NCBI RefSeq assembly: GCF_040954645.1
Contig: NC_092808.1
Coordinates: 84,513,389 to 84,577,388 of the forward strand
Length of the DNA stretch: 64,000 nt
Origin: Diabrotica undecimpunctata
Lineage: Eukaryota > Arthropoda > Insecta > Coleoptera > Chrysomelidae
Direction of reading: 5' to 3'
Made by a program: the position numbers and the translations under genes. The notes beneath the pieces are model-generated. The model saw only the letters and a program-made list of their open reading frames with translations, had not been told where the DNA came from and did no database searches. Position 1 is the stretch's first letter. Each line of letters begins with the position of its first letter. Shown here in pieces: positions 45,153 through 55,714 of the stretch.

Positions 45153-45205
45153 TTCAAGTGAGCTCCGTGGTCAAGTCGACACCGATATACGGAGCTCACT
45201 TGACC
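45153..45205. repeat. Perfect 14-bp hairpin in block A1
   Basis: CAAGTGAGCTCCGT (45155-45168) and ACGGAGCTCACTTG (45189-45202) are perfect inverted copies around a 20-base loop that itself holds another GGTCAAGT. The same hairpin is kept without change in A2 at 60277-60324. Confidence 0.75.
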
Positions 45206-46159
45206 ATTCTATAATATTGGCTCTGTCGATTCGTCAACATGTATAGTTTCATAATTTTTAAAAATTTTGTGGAGCCCTTAAGTACCCCTGTATCATGAAT
45301 GTATATTGCTTAGTTCACGTGTATATCTTATAGGGGTCGTTCAGATCTTTTTCATTGTATATTGGAACCATAGGTATATCGGTTTAAGTAAGCTCTGATA
45401 GTTTGGCAACTCTGCCATTAAGCTGTATACTTCTCGCGTATAGTCTGAACGGTTTATATGGACTCCTTATTTTTGTTATCATTCAAACGCATTACATTGT
45501 GTAACAGATATGAATACTATTAACTACCTGTTTTTGGTAGGTACGTGCTTTTCTAAAAATAGCTTTATAGATACAAAAGAATTTTGTTACCAAATTGGAT
45601 TTTTTTCACATGCGGAAATTTCCTAATGTATTTTGTTAACGTGAGTATGTCTTCATACGTTTGATTTAAGAATTCGATAGATAAGAACTTCTTTTATTTT
45701 ATCCATTGTTTTATATCTTTTATACAGATTTTTTATTATTTTATTTCTTGTTTTATCTGTGTACTACAGATAATTCTGGATAGAAGGTTATCTCAAAATA
45801 AATACTGAAGTGCTAAAATAAATATTTTTGTGTAAAAATGGATAGTAGTGCACAAAAAAAAAGAAGAATGCTTAATTTATCTAACAACAATTATACCACT
45901 TCACCCATATTACATACTTACACCCATATTACATACTGAATGTTTTATCTCCTATTTAGGGGTAACATGTAGTCAATATAAGTGTAGTTAGTGTCAAATT
46001 TGCAATGATCAATATAAGTAATAGCTTACTGACTGTACTTTACATGTTTAGTTCAAATAAATAAACCTTGTCCCTTCAGAAAAGAGCGATTGGAATGGCA
46101 AAGTCAACTAAGAAAGTGTAATGAATCTTGTATCACGCCAGATTTACACAGGTTAACCG

Positions 46160-46378
46160 GTGTTTGAAGGCAAGAGTCCTCATTGCAGATTTAAGGAAGA
46201 TAACTACCATAAGCAAGTTCCTTTCGAGGGTTCAGATGGCGAGAAGCAGCTTATTTTTTTTTGTATGTCTTGCAGATGTGTTGGTCTAGCTAGTTTTTCC
46301 TCGATTCTAGTCATAAAATGGATTGTTATTCGTGGAGTGGATGTTACGAATCTAGACTTTGTTTCTTTTGTTCTCTAG
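46160..46378 (+). other. Unassigned open stretch kept in both duplicated blocks
   Basis: A 72-codon open frame (FEGKSPHCRFKEDNYHKQ...) whose A2 counterpart (61215-61433) differs by a few substitutions and a one-base indel. I do not recognise it. An alternative frame gives LKARVLIADLRKITTISKFL, vaguely LINE-like. It is probably not a gene. Confidence 0.2.
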
Positions 46379-46479
46379 CTACTTATCTTCGGATATTATG
46401 TGGATTGATAACTACGATATTGTAGAGCTTATGTATGGATGTGAGTCTTAATATCCGCTGAATTTGGCTGACTAATTTA

Positions 46480-48100
46480 TACCTAAATCTACGTGTTAAG
46501 TATGTATTGATATCACCCATACAAGCAAGGTATATTCGGCAGCAGAAGCATAGAGTTCAAGCGTCTACGTTTTAAGAGTGGAAGGATGTGCTTCCCATTT
46601 TTAGCTGACAAGTTCGCGAAGAATATTATTTTTCTGGTTCTAGTTTTCCATTTAGTTTTAAACAAAGTTCTGTGAAGTACAAAGTGTGTTTAAGGATTTC
46701 ATGACACTATTGGTTCAGGTATATGTTCAAATTTGTGAAAGCGTCTCTGTTAGGGACATTGAAGGAGCCCGCCTGACTTTTTCCAGGGTTTGGCTTAAAA
46801 TTAATTTATAATCTATTTTTATTGTGTTTAAGATATGATATTTAGATTTTTCTCCACTTCAGCAACAAAATTTTTTGGTTGTGCAACAATAGATGTATCG
46901 TCTACAAAATAAAAGTCCTAGTATTTACTGGTATGGGTTGTGTAAATATTATACAGTGTAGGTGCCATTACGGTACCCCAAAGGAGATCGTTCTACTACG
47001 TTCTCCATCTTCATCTTCTATTCTTATCATTGAGTGATACGGAAAATTTTCTGTTGTGTAGGCATACGCGGATAATACAAGTGAGTTTATTACCTAAGGG
47101 GATATCACATAGATTTTGGAGAAATGTGCTTTAATTTAAGGTGTCGTAAGCAGAATTTAGATTGACAAATACCACTCCTCATGTCTGATATTTTTCATAT
47201 GCGTCTTCGCTGTGTTGGGCAAGATTTAGTATGTGTAACGAACATGATCATCATCATCATTTTGGCTTTACAACCCTGTGTGGGTCCTAGCCTCCCCAAG
47301 AATTTTTCTCCAGTCGTCCCTATCCATCGCCTTCCTCCGCCAAGCACGTATTTCCATATTTCTCATGTCTTCATCGATGTTATCTAGGAATCTTGTTCTG
47401 GGTCTTCCTCTTCTTCTTTGACCTATAGGTCTATCAAGGAGCGTTTTTCTAGCTGGGTCGGTTTGCTCCATCCGCATTACATGGCCTACCCACCTCAGAC
47501 GTCCTATCTTTATGTGTCTTACGATATCTGGTTCCTGGTATATCCTATAGAGTTCGAAGTTGTATCGTCTTCTCCAGACACAGTTTTCATTTACCGCTCC
47601 ATAGATGCGCCTTAGTATTTTTCTTTCGAAACATCCTAACATGATCTATCCTGTCATATATAGCCACTTTTATCTTTAAATTGAAGTTTTTCTTCTAATA
47701 TCGGTTTATATTAAGGATCATATGCAGAAGTATTTTGTATAGCTGAAAAAATAAATAGATATATTGGCCGATAGCTTTTGTGGTCGTTGGGGTTTTTGTC
47801 AGGTTTAAGCAAGGCCACAACTTTGTCTTTGCTTTGTTTGTCTGAAGACTTTGGATATCAGTAACTGTTGTATTTTTGGTCCAAATTTTATAATAAGCTT
47901 TGTGCTCAGATCTTCAGTCAGTGCCGTACTATTCTTCATTATATACGTAGATAGTGGATCCAAGCTCAACATCGTTAAAAGGTTCCTTCAGCTGACTGGT
48001 TTTGTCCTCTCTCATTTTAAGTTTTTCTTTGCTTCTTTGCCGGCAGAGATAGCACTTTTACATTTATTATGTGATTTTCAGCGATCAGCTTAATACCAAA
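46480..48100 (-). pseudogene. Jockey-type reverse transcriptase relic in block A1
   Basis: Minus strand. KVVALLKPDKNPNDHKSYRP (~47760-47835) is the entry to RT. Then SCSLHILNLAQHSEDAYEKY with GVVFVNLNSAYDTLN (motif A, ~47145-47260), LLWGTVMAPTLYNIYTTH (motif B region, ~46925-46990), YFVDDTSIVAQPKNF (motif C, both Asp kept, ~46870-46920) and FHKFEH, ending near LNSMLLLPNIPCLYG (~46520-46570). Many stops and frameshifts. An RTE fragment at 47250-47637 splits it just before motif A. The same relic is present in A2 without the insertion, and a more diverged copy lies at 51640. Confidence 0.8.
47250..47637 (-). mobile_element. RTE-type 3' fragment present in A1 only
   Basis: A 388-bp insertion flanked by a 9-bp duplication AACATGATC (47241-47249 and 47638-47646). 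The corresponding site in A2 (62292-62300) has one AACATGATC and no insertion. On the minus strand it encodes the RTE C-terminus from the ATG at 47642: ERKILRRIYGAVNENCVWRR, GRLRWVGHVMRMEQTDPARK, RRRGRPRTRFLDNIDEDMRN and DDWRKILGEARTH. The frame is open for 124 codons up to a stop at 47268. It ends in an ATGATGATGATG-type tail. It looks young, because the coding part has no stops, and it must have inserted after A1 and A2 separated. Confidence 0.93.
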
Positions 48101-48193
48101 TACACTATTTTTTGCCCTCTATGTATTTTCTGCACTAGAAATACGTCACATTTGTGCTAAGCGCATATGTCTGATAAGGTTAAGTAAAGTAAA

Positions 48194-48376
48194 GTGTCTT
48201 TATCTCTAGATATGCCCTTAATATTTGTAGACATTATTAGAATAATTGATCCTAAAAAGGACCGATTTGACAAAAATCATATTGACCGGGTGATTCTGAT
48301 TAGCCGATTAATTAATTATTCATTACCCAGGGTACAACTGATTACGGTGGTCTTATTTGTACTCAAATTTTCGTAA
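48194..48376 (+). pseudogene. Decayed copy of the 62.85-kb small ORF
   Basis: MPLIFVDIIRIIDPKKDRFD followed by KNHIDRVI matches the ORF at 62851. After VI the two copies diverge by small indels, so this one loses the frame. Unknown function. Confidence 0.4.
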
Positions 48377-48859
48377 AGGCTTTTCTTTTGAACCCCATAA
48401 GAAATGGCTAATTAACTTTTCATTAAAAATAATTTTACACACTGTTACTTTTCGACGATATTTCGAATCAGATTTGTATAGTAATAAGTATAGTTAATAT
48501 GGAGTCTCTTTGTGAAAAGTAAATGAGTTTGTAATATCGGCCACAACTCATATATGAATGATAAGGACATAAACGGTTAAAATAAGTGCACAGAATTTTA
48601 ACTAAATATATATCGGCGCCATTGTTTAGGAGATGGATTTATCCCAGAGATTAAAGGTTAAATGTATATTCCAGGTTCTATCTACGTATTTTCATTACTA
48701 AAAAAGTATAATTAAAATAAAGGCCTTAAGATATATTTAGATTCTATGGAAATTAGCAAATTAAAAAATACAGACATAATTATTCTGAATGACAAAATTG
48801 AGACAAACAGTTGCCTCAAGTATTGTTTATATTGTAAAGGTTAGCGTCATAGTATAGTC

Positions 48860-49450
48860 AGAACGCAACAAGGTTCTATTGGCTTTTCTGCTTTTTGTCT
48901 CCTCATTCCTATTGAGAACTTAGCCACGTAAATAACGTTTTAAAAATATGTATCAATATTTCTGTAGTGCCTTTCCTAAGATAACTTTTTTTAAGCCTAC
49001 TTCGTTTGACTACATGTAATGGATTTGATAGTTCCCAAGAGATAAGTATTGATTGTAGGTTGGATAGCAGTTGGTTGTACAGGCATGTGTTGATAAATAT
49101 GATGGGTCGGTAGGTAGTCCCATTATTCCTAAATCTGACCATATGTTACCTCCCCTGTTGATTCGTGGACGTCCTAAGGGCATTTTTTCTCTCGGGGCAT
49201 TTTCCCAGTTTAACTTGGCAATGCAGTTATTAGAAAGCCTTTGGATGTAGCCAGCGTAACTTTGGCGTTGAGATTTAGTCTCTTGTATGACGTTGCTATC
49301 TTTATATATCTGTTAGACCTTGGCATTAGTTCCGGTTCGGTATTGGTTAGTATTCGGACCTTTGTAAGTTGGAAAATAATTCTGATGGCCTTTCTAGTAA
49401 TCCTGATCTAATTAATACCTAAGTTTTACTTACATTGTTTTGTCAGCGTT
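48860..49450 (-). pseudogene. LINE ORF2 C-terminal fragment
   Basis: The minus-strand reading AGYIQRLSNNCIAKLNWENA and PREKMPLGRPRINRGGNIWS (~49130-49255) resembles the C-terminal GHxxR...GRPRxRW region of LINE ORF2. The same piece is in A2 at 63640-63990. RT motifs are not clear on the 5' side. Confidence 0.6.
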
Positions 49451-49550
49451 CTCGTAACATTTTCAGTCAATAGCACTGCTTTAATCACTGTTTTATATAT
49501 CCTGATTTTAGGGATTTGTATTAGACTTCTGGATTTAAAAGTGTTATGTG

Positions 49551-50229
49551 GGTTATATTTTCATCAGTTAGCTACCTGAATATTCCATTTTATTTCTTAT
49601 GTGACAGCGTTATCTACGATACCTAAAACGCTGCAATCTTTCAAAATTATATGGGTTTATTGTTACGTTATGCCCTACTCTACGTCCTCTCTCTTGTATG
49701 TTAAAGAAATTTATTTAGTTTTCTCATTACTTACTATCAGACCGTTTTTTGCTGCTAATAGCATTATTTTATAGCATTCTAATATTTAATCTATGAATTA
49801 AATCCGGATAGCAAATAGATATTTTTCACTTTCTCGGAGAAATAATATTCTAACATACAAAATCCTATTAAATTGCCAAAACCTTTCTTGCATATTATAT
49901 TTACTTATGAGGGACAGCAGCAATATCAGTACCAGAATAAGGCGTATAGTCCTGGACTGGCTAATCGTTGGATAATTGGAAGCATGAGTGTAGCAGTTAT
50001 AATGTTTTCGGGACTGCTACCTGGTATCGGGGAGCAGAGATATCAGTACCAAGTTAGTGCATATAGGAATTGTTGCTTGAACTTTATTATTATTAAACAG
50101 CACTATATTTCCTAGTAAAATCCTCATGACTTTACAGTAAGACAAATTTTCGAACGTTGGTTATGGAAACATCATGTACATACCACCGGATTCCCTAGAT
50201 CGACATTCAGCAAAATTCTTTTAATAATG
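49551..50229. other. Unassigned, with a short direct repeat
   Basis: A motif with CAG.RATATCAGTACCA recurs at about 49918-49935 and 50033-50050. An open frame spans them (49873-50115) but shows no family signature. Confidence 0.3.
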
Positions 50230-50820
50230 ATGCGGGAGTAAAAATATAAATATCTGGGAGCTTACATCAACAAAGAATTAGATTCAGACTAAGAAATCAG
50301 GGTACGAATAGAAATGGCAAGGGCAGCGTTCTTAAAATTCAAGCAATTGTTCTGTGACAAAAATCTTAATACTGCGCTGAGACTGAGGTTTGTTGAATGT
50401 TACGTCTGGTCTCAACTATTGTACGGAGTAGAAATATGGACGGTAAAAGCGCAAATAGTTAGGAAGCTTCAAGCCTTTGAATTTTAGATATACCGGAGAA
50501 TGTTGAGAATGGACTGCCAGGGTCACCAATGAGGAAGTGCTGAGAAGGATGGGTCGAGACAAAAAATTGTTGAGAACAAAAAAGTACGCAGGACTGCATA
50601 CCTGGAACACATACTAAGGAATATAAAGTCTTCTGCAGGCCATCATGCAGGGTAGAGTCTATGGCAAAAAGGGAATAGGTAGAAAGAGTAAGTCATGGCT
50701 GCGAAATATTCGTGACGGAACAAAGATGACTGTAGACGAATTATTTCACTTTGGAAAAGACAGAGATACTTTTAGAAATGTGGTCGCCAACCTCCGTTAA
50801 TGGGGACGGCATAGGAAGAA
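50230..50820 (+). pseudogene. Plus-strand 3' fragment of the abundant LINE family
   Basis: YKYLGAYINKELDSD followed by a stop, then IRVRIEMARAAFLKFKQLFC, LRLRFVECYVWSQLLYGVEI and WTVKAQIVRKLQAFEF (~50245-50490), the thumb and connection of a LINE ORF2. It continues with YRRMLRMDC and TAYLEHILRNI and ends VVANLR before the family's GCCAACCTCCG 3' tail (50785-50820). One of the few plus-strand LINE copies. Confidence 0.78.
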
Positions 50821-50879
50821 AAATAGTGATACGCTAAACAAAAAAAAAACAGAGAGGAAGATAGGCGCCAAGAAACTCT

Positions 50880-51570
50880 GTGTTATAAAACAGTTGAATA
50901 AAATACAGATTCTCGATTCAAATATTCAAAAATTTAATGAACAGCTTACTAAAATAGAAATAACGTCTATTTAAAATGCAATTCATTAATGGCTCAAGGT
51001 ACAAAGCAGTCCTAGCATCTGCTAATGATATTGATCTTATAAGAAACTCTTTCCGCAAACGACATCTTCAACAAAGTGAAGAGAGCACGAAAAATGTTTT
51101 ACTTAAAATCAACAAAATAAAAACCAAATACAAGCGAATCAACAGAAGAAAGCAATTCAATACAGAGCATAATTCACTTAAGACCTATTTTAATACATGA
51201 ATGCGAATCATGGACAATGACTAAAACAAATAAGGAAGAACTCCGAATATTTGAAAGAAAAATAATAAGAAAACTTTTTTAACCTCATTATCATATTGCT
51301 ACAAATCCGTGTAGAATAAGAACACATACTAAATAAAGAAAGCTCTTATAAATATCTTGTTTAGGAAAATAAATCGCTTAAGGTAGATCGGATACATGCA
51401 TAGACGCCAAGATGTCAAACTTGGTTAAAAAACGTAAACTAATTTTTGAAACCAAATTCTTCTAAGAATTGCAAGGAAAAACAGACGTTGATAAAACTGT
51501 TATTAGAGACATGGGGAATCTAAAAATTGCATTGAACAACATATCTCCTCAACTAAGCAAAAATCCTTAA
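50880..51570 (+). pseudogene. RTE-type LINE fragment, decayed
   Basis: An open 74-codon frame at 50976-51200 (MQFINGSRYKAVLASANDID) is followed by CESWTMTKTNKEELRIFERK and IIRKLF (~51200-51285), the start of the RTE C-terminal region, then degraded sequence ending VIRDMGNLKIALNNISPQL (~51500-51550). The function of the first part is not clear. The RTE call rests on the ESWTMTK and ERKIIRK blocks. Confidence 0.55.
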
Positions 51571-51639
51571 CGAATTGGTTTCTAGTACTCGTACAGAGTA
51601 TATCGAAATAAAAGGAAAAAGACAGTTAAGCAAGAAGAA

Positions 51640-52310
51640 AAGTGCAAGCATTTACGTTTTAAGGGTGAAAGGATGTGCGTCCCATTTTTAGCTGACAAGC
51701 TTGCGGAGCATACTATTTCTGGTCCTTAGTTTGCCTTTTAGTTTTAAACAAGATTCTGTGATTGACAACGTGCGATATAAACTATCTACAAGGTATTTAT
51801 AGGAAATTCAGAGTTCAAGGATTTCATCACACTATTGGATGTTCAGTTTTGTGAAAGCGCCTGTGTTGGGAAAATTGAAGGAGCGTTCCTAAGATTTTCG
51901 GGGTTTGGCTTAAAATTAAATCGTAGTTCATTTTTATTATATTTAAGGCATCTATTAGATTTTTTTCCACTCCAGCAACAAAAGTTTTTGGTTGTGCAAT
52001 GTATGGTCTACATGAAAATCCTAGTATCTACTGGTATCTGTTGATCATTTGTGTAAATGTAATACAGTGTAGGTGCCATTACGCTACCCCAAGCGAGACC
52101 GTTTGTCTGCGTTCTCCATATTACCATTGAATGATACGAAAAATCTTCTGTTCTGTAGATATACGCAGATAAAACGATGTTTACAGTTTGTCATACAGTT
52201 TTTGGAGAAATGTCCTCTAATTTAATGTGTCGTAGGCGGCATTTAGATTGACAAATACCACCCCTGATACCTGATATCTTTCGTACCCGTTGTTGCTTTT
52301 TGCAACAACG
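51640..52310 (-). pseudogene. Third, diverged copy of the block-A LINE relic
   Basis: Similar to 46560-47190 and 61610-62240 in order and content but with many more differences. It includes GYERYQVSGVVFVNLNAAYD (motif A, ~52217-52280). Motif C is present only as fragments near 51990. It does not include the left part of block A, so only the LINE piece is shared. Confidence 0.75.
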
Positions 52311-53350
52311 GGTACGTTATTACGTACGTTATAAGTATTACGCATAAAAATAAATAAGCAAGAAGAATATAAGTGAACCATATTTAAAATAAGTGACAGA
52401 ATAAAGAATATTATATATACATTTACTTCTAAATTAAAAATAAAATACTCGTATGTCTGATAACGAAAGATACAAAATTTACAAGCGACAAAGTATTTTT
52501 TAAAACAACCGAACATATTATATGTAATAATTGTAATAGATATGTTGGCTATAATCAAATTACCATAAAGCCACCGAAACATTTTATCTGAGTAATGACT
52601 CACTACTGATTGCTACGTTACGTTATACGATACATTTATAGTTAAAGCGAAATTAGGTGTTATGCCTACTTATTATTTTAGTATCTGTTACAAGTTACAT
52701 ACTAAAGTATTATAGTAAGATATTGAATTCCCTACATTTAAAAATTGAAATATTGAAATTAGACAGTAAAAAATTATAATTTTAAGATTGATTTACAAAT
52801 TATTATAATTTAAATTTTACTACTTTATGAAACAAATATTGTACATAATAAAACGTAGCAATCGAAACATCGGAACGTACATTTATATAATAAATTTTTC
52901 AGTGTTAATGCATTAAAAAAATACTAATACATAAAAATTGCCCTTTCCAAGCTTATAACAGACACTAACTTAAGTTTAAAAATAATTAAAGCAAGTAATA
53001 TAAATTACCACCGTAAAATATTTAACTACATTAACCAAGTATTTGTGAAATTTCGGGATGAATAAATTGATTGATATTTAAATAAATTTCAAGTTCCAAA
53101 ACGTACCTGCTGTAAAATTTAAAAATCTACGACTAATCAAATTATTGGCAACATCGGAGGAGTTTAGTTGTGTACGGGGAAGAATACATACGGATCCCAA
53201 AAGTGTTTTACCCTATTACGGAGTTCATTTAATCCTACGTGTTGGTCGGAGTCTACATAAAGCGCTACCCAGATAATAATATACACGGTGTATATTCTCC
53301 TGGAGTTAGTATAATACCGTTTTAGTACGGGGCCCACATTAACCGCTAGA

Positions 53351-53352
<2 letters not shown>
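52311..53352. other. AT-rich stretch, nothing firm
   Basis: The phrase ACGGAGTTCATTTAATCC (53218-53235) resembles the hairpin arm ACGGAGCTCACTTGACC of block A. Its other surroundings match loosely, so it may be a distant relative of the same repeat. No gene supported. Confidence 0.3.

Positions 53353-53414
<62 letters not shown>
53353..53414. repeat. (TA)n microsatellite
   Basis: About 62 bp, followed by the same 30-bp AGAAAAAAGAAGTACTTGTG... segment that follows the TA tract at 23543-23596. Confidence 0.95.
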
Positions 53415-53416
<2 letters not shown>

Positions 53417-53454
53417 AAAAAAGAAGTACTTGTGACTCGTTTGGGAAAAATATA

Positions 53455-53534
53455 TAAATGTTTTGGATGGTATATATATAATTTTTATAATTATAAAAAT
53501 ATATAAATTGACTCCAACCCATCCAAAACAGTTA
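53455..53534. mobile_element. Collapsed copy of the foldback element
   Basis: Only the tips remain: TGTTTTGGATGG on the left and GACTCCAACCCATCCAAAACAG on the right, with about 45 bp of AT-rich sequence between. The left flank (53415-53444) matches the left flank of the 23.6-kb foldback, so the shared unit extends beyond the palindrome. A deletion of the hairpin stem would give this form. Confidence 0.75.
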
Positions 53535-53544
53535 TATATATTAT

Positions 53545-55619
53545 TGTGATATTTAAAGTCTTGGTGCGCCAAGCAATAATTAGCTAATTAATTTTTTTGA
53601 TTAATTAAAATTATTTAAATGATATGATTATGACTCTATCACAATTTTTAATTCTTTTATCTCAGGGTTAAATTCGTGCTTCAATATCTATGCTATTACA
53701 TGTGAAAGGTAAGGTCCAGAGAATACCGGAATAATAAAAAACACCTATGATCTAACACTATATATTGAAATAAAAATAATGAAATAATTCACACTCAAAA
53801 GTTTTCAATAAACAAATCTCATATAAGGATTCTCAAAATTTTGTTCTCCGTACGTGAACAATCAAAATTAATGGTACAAACAATATTAATTGAAAACTCA
53901 AAATCCCAAACTATTCTAACTCTCCTAATCAAAATATTTATATCCTTTCTAAATTACGTGTAAAAATTGTGTTATCAATAAAAGAAAAAAAACTGCAGAA
54001 AACAAAAATATCTCTCTCTGATGATGAGTGGTCCAAATCCTTGTTCCTTGTAGACTGTATTATCTCCTCTCAACCGCTCCCTATGTAATCAGCAATCTTA
54101 CAACAGATTGTTGCAAGTATATCGTCCTTAATGATCTCCTTCAAAAGCACAAATCATTCAAATTATGATAGCTTTTCTCCTCTCGATAAACTGAATCTCT
54201 CGTTGGCCCGAGTGAAAAATGACTCTTGGAATATCTTCTCTTTACGATAAACTGAATCTCTCGTTGGCCTGAACAGTGACTCTTGGAATATAAGTAGAAA
54301 AATATGACTTACAATATTTTTCTGCTTCAGCTTCTGTCAGATACACTAACTCCACAAAAACTCACTAACATTCAACACTACTGTTTGCTACATCTCGGGA
54401 ACAGCCAGAGAACAATCACTGTTCGTCTTACAGACTTGGAAACCAACTGATTCTCCTTTCTCTCTCCTCAATCTCGCTAAACTTTTTCCTACATACTTAT
54501 CCCACCTTTTTCAATCTCCGCCAATCAAAACTCGTCACAATTCCCCCATTTTTTCATTACGATAACAAACAAATTTTTACCTATAATTATAAAATTTCCT
54601 AAAACTTATTTACAAATAATATTTTCTATAATTCTTAAAAGCTAACAAAAACCTCTTTCTAAAATCTCTTTCGATAACAAACAAATTTTTACCTATAATT
54701 ATAAAATTTCCTAAAACTTATTTACAAATAATATTTTCTATAATTCTTAAAAGCTAACAAAAACCTCTTTCTAAAATCTCTTTCGATAACAAACAAATTT
54801 TTACCTATAATTATAAAATTTCCTAAAACTTATTTACAAATAATATTTTCTATAATTCTTAAAAGCTAACAAAAACCTCTTTCTAAAATCTCTTTCGATA
54901 ACAAACAAATTTTTACCTATAATTATAAAATTTCCTAAAACTTATTTACAAATAATATTTTCTATAATTCTTAAGTTAACAAAAACCTCTTTCTAAAATC
55001 TCTTTCGATAACAAACAAATTTTTACCTATAATTATAAAATTTCCTAAAACTTATTTACAAATAATATTTTTCTATAATTCTTAAGTTAACAAAAACCTC
55101 TTTCTAAAATCTCTTTCGATAACAAACAAATTTTTACCTATAATTATAAAATTTCCTAAAACTTATTTACAAATAATATTTTCTATAATTCTTAAAAGCT
55201 AACAAAAACCTCTTTCTAAAATCTCTTTCGATAACAAACAAATTTTTACCTATAATTATAAAATTTCCTAAAACTTATTTACAAATAATATTTTCTGTAA
55301 TTCTTAAAAACTAACAAAAACCCCTTTCTAAAATCTCTTCTATTTGTCTCTAATCACTGCATTAATGTATTTTGGAAAACCCCGTTCAATTGTCTTTGGA
55401 TTTCACTTAAAATTATGCGGTTCACTCAAGTATAACAAAGAAATAATTTATGCAAAGCTTACATTTTGTTTAGTACAGGTAATCCAAGAATTTAATAACT
55501 TTCCTTCTTCGAAATGTTTGTTGGATATTATCCTACTTATCTGAATTATTTTAATGTTTTTGAACTTTGAAATATTTTTAAACAAACCAATATTTTTCTC
55601 GATTTTACATATCATAACA
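53545..55619 (-). repeat. 3' LTR (2075 bp, seven tandem units)
   Basis: On the plus strand it starts TGTGATATTTAAAG and ends CATATCATAACA. On the element strand this gives TG...CA ends. If the ends are extended by 4 and 1 bases, the tips TTATTGTGATAT and ATATCATAACAA form a 10 of 12 inverted repeat, so the exact ends are uncertain by a few bases. The tandem array lies near its right side. Confidence 0.9.
54557..55337. repeat. 112-bp tandem repeat, seven units, in the 3' LTR
   Basis: Units start at about 54557, 54669, 54781, 54893, 55003, 55114 and 55226 with periods of 112, 112, 112, 110, 111 and 112. Each starts (T)TTCGATAACAAAC, contains TTACCTATAATTATAAAA, and ends CCTCTTTCTAAAATCTC. Units are almost identical, so expansion is recent or homogenised. 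Confidence 0.93.
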
Positions 55620-55645
55620 AATCCCCGCCATTTGATCTGCCGAAA
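55620..55645 (-). promoter_or_regulatory. Polypurine-like tract next to the 3' LTR
   Basis: On the element strand the internal sequence ends AAATGGCGGGGATT immediately before the LTR start. This is short and G-rich and sits where a plus-strand primer is expected. Confidence 0.5.
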
Positions 55646-55714
55646 ACTCTTTGTTAAATTTTAAAAATGACAAAAGTTTTCTAGGATCAAATTATTTCAC
55701 TATGTTATTAAAAT

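Larger units (their letters stand above)
45113..49550. repeat. Duplicated block A1
   Basis: Collinear with 60235-64000 (A2). From 45113 to about 48540 identity is high, with few substitutions in its first 2 kb. Differences are a 70-bp segment after 45765 missing from A2, an RTE insertion at 47250-47637 missing from A2, and small indels near 48000-48060. Similarity is lost between about 48600 and 48940 and returns from 48945 to the end of the window copy. The block is a patchwork of older LINE pieces, so it is either a segmental duplication or two copies of one large composite repeat. Confidence 0.8.

Noticed and set aside
46000..46260. A possible THAP-type zinc finger in block A1
   Set aside because: A few Cys and a PFRKERLEWQ-like phrase are suggestive, but the Cys/His spacing does not fit and stops interrupt it in both copies.
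54557..55337. Seven regularly spaced repeats, considered as a CRISPR-like array
   Set aside because: The repeats are directly adjacent 112-bp units without spacers, inside an LTR of a eukaryotic retroelement.
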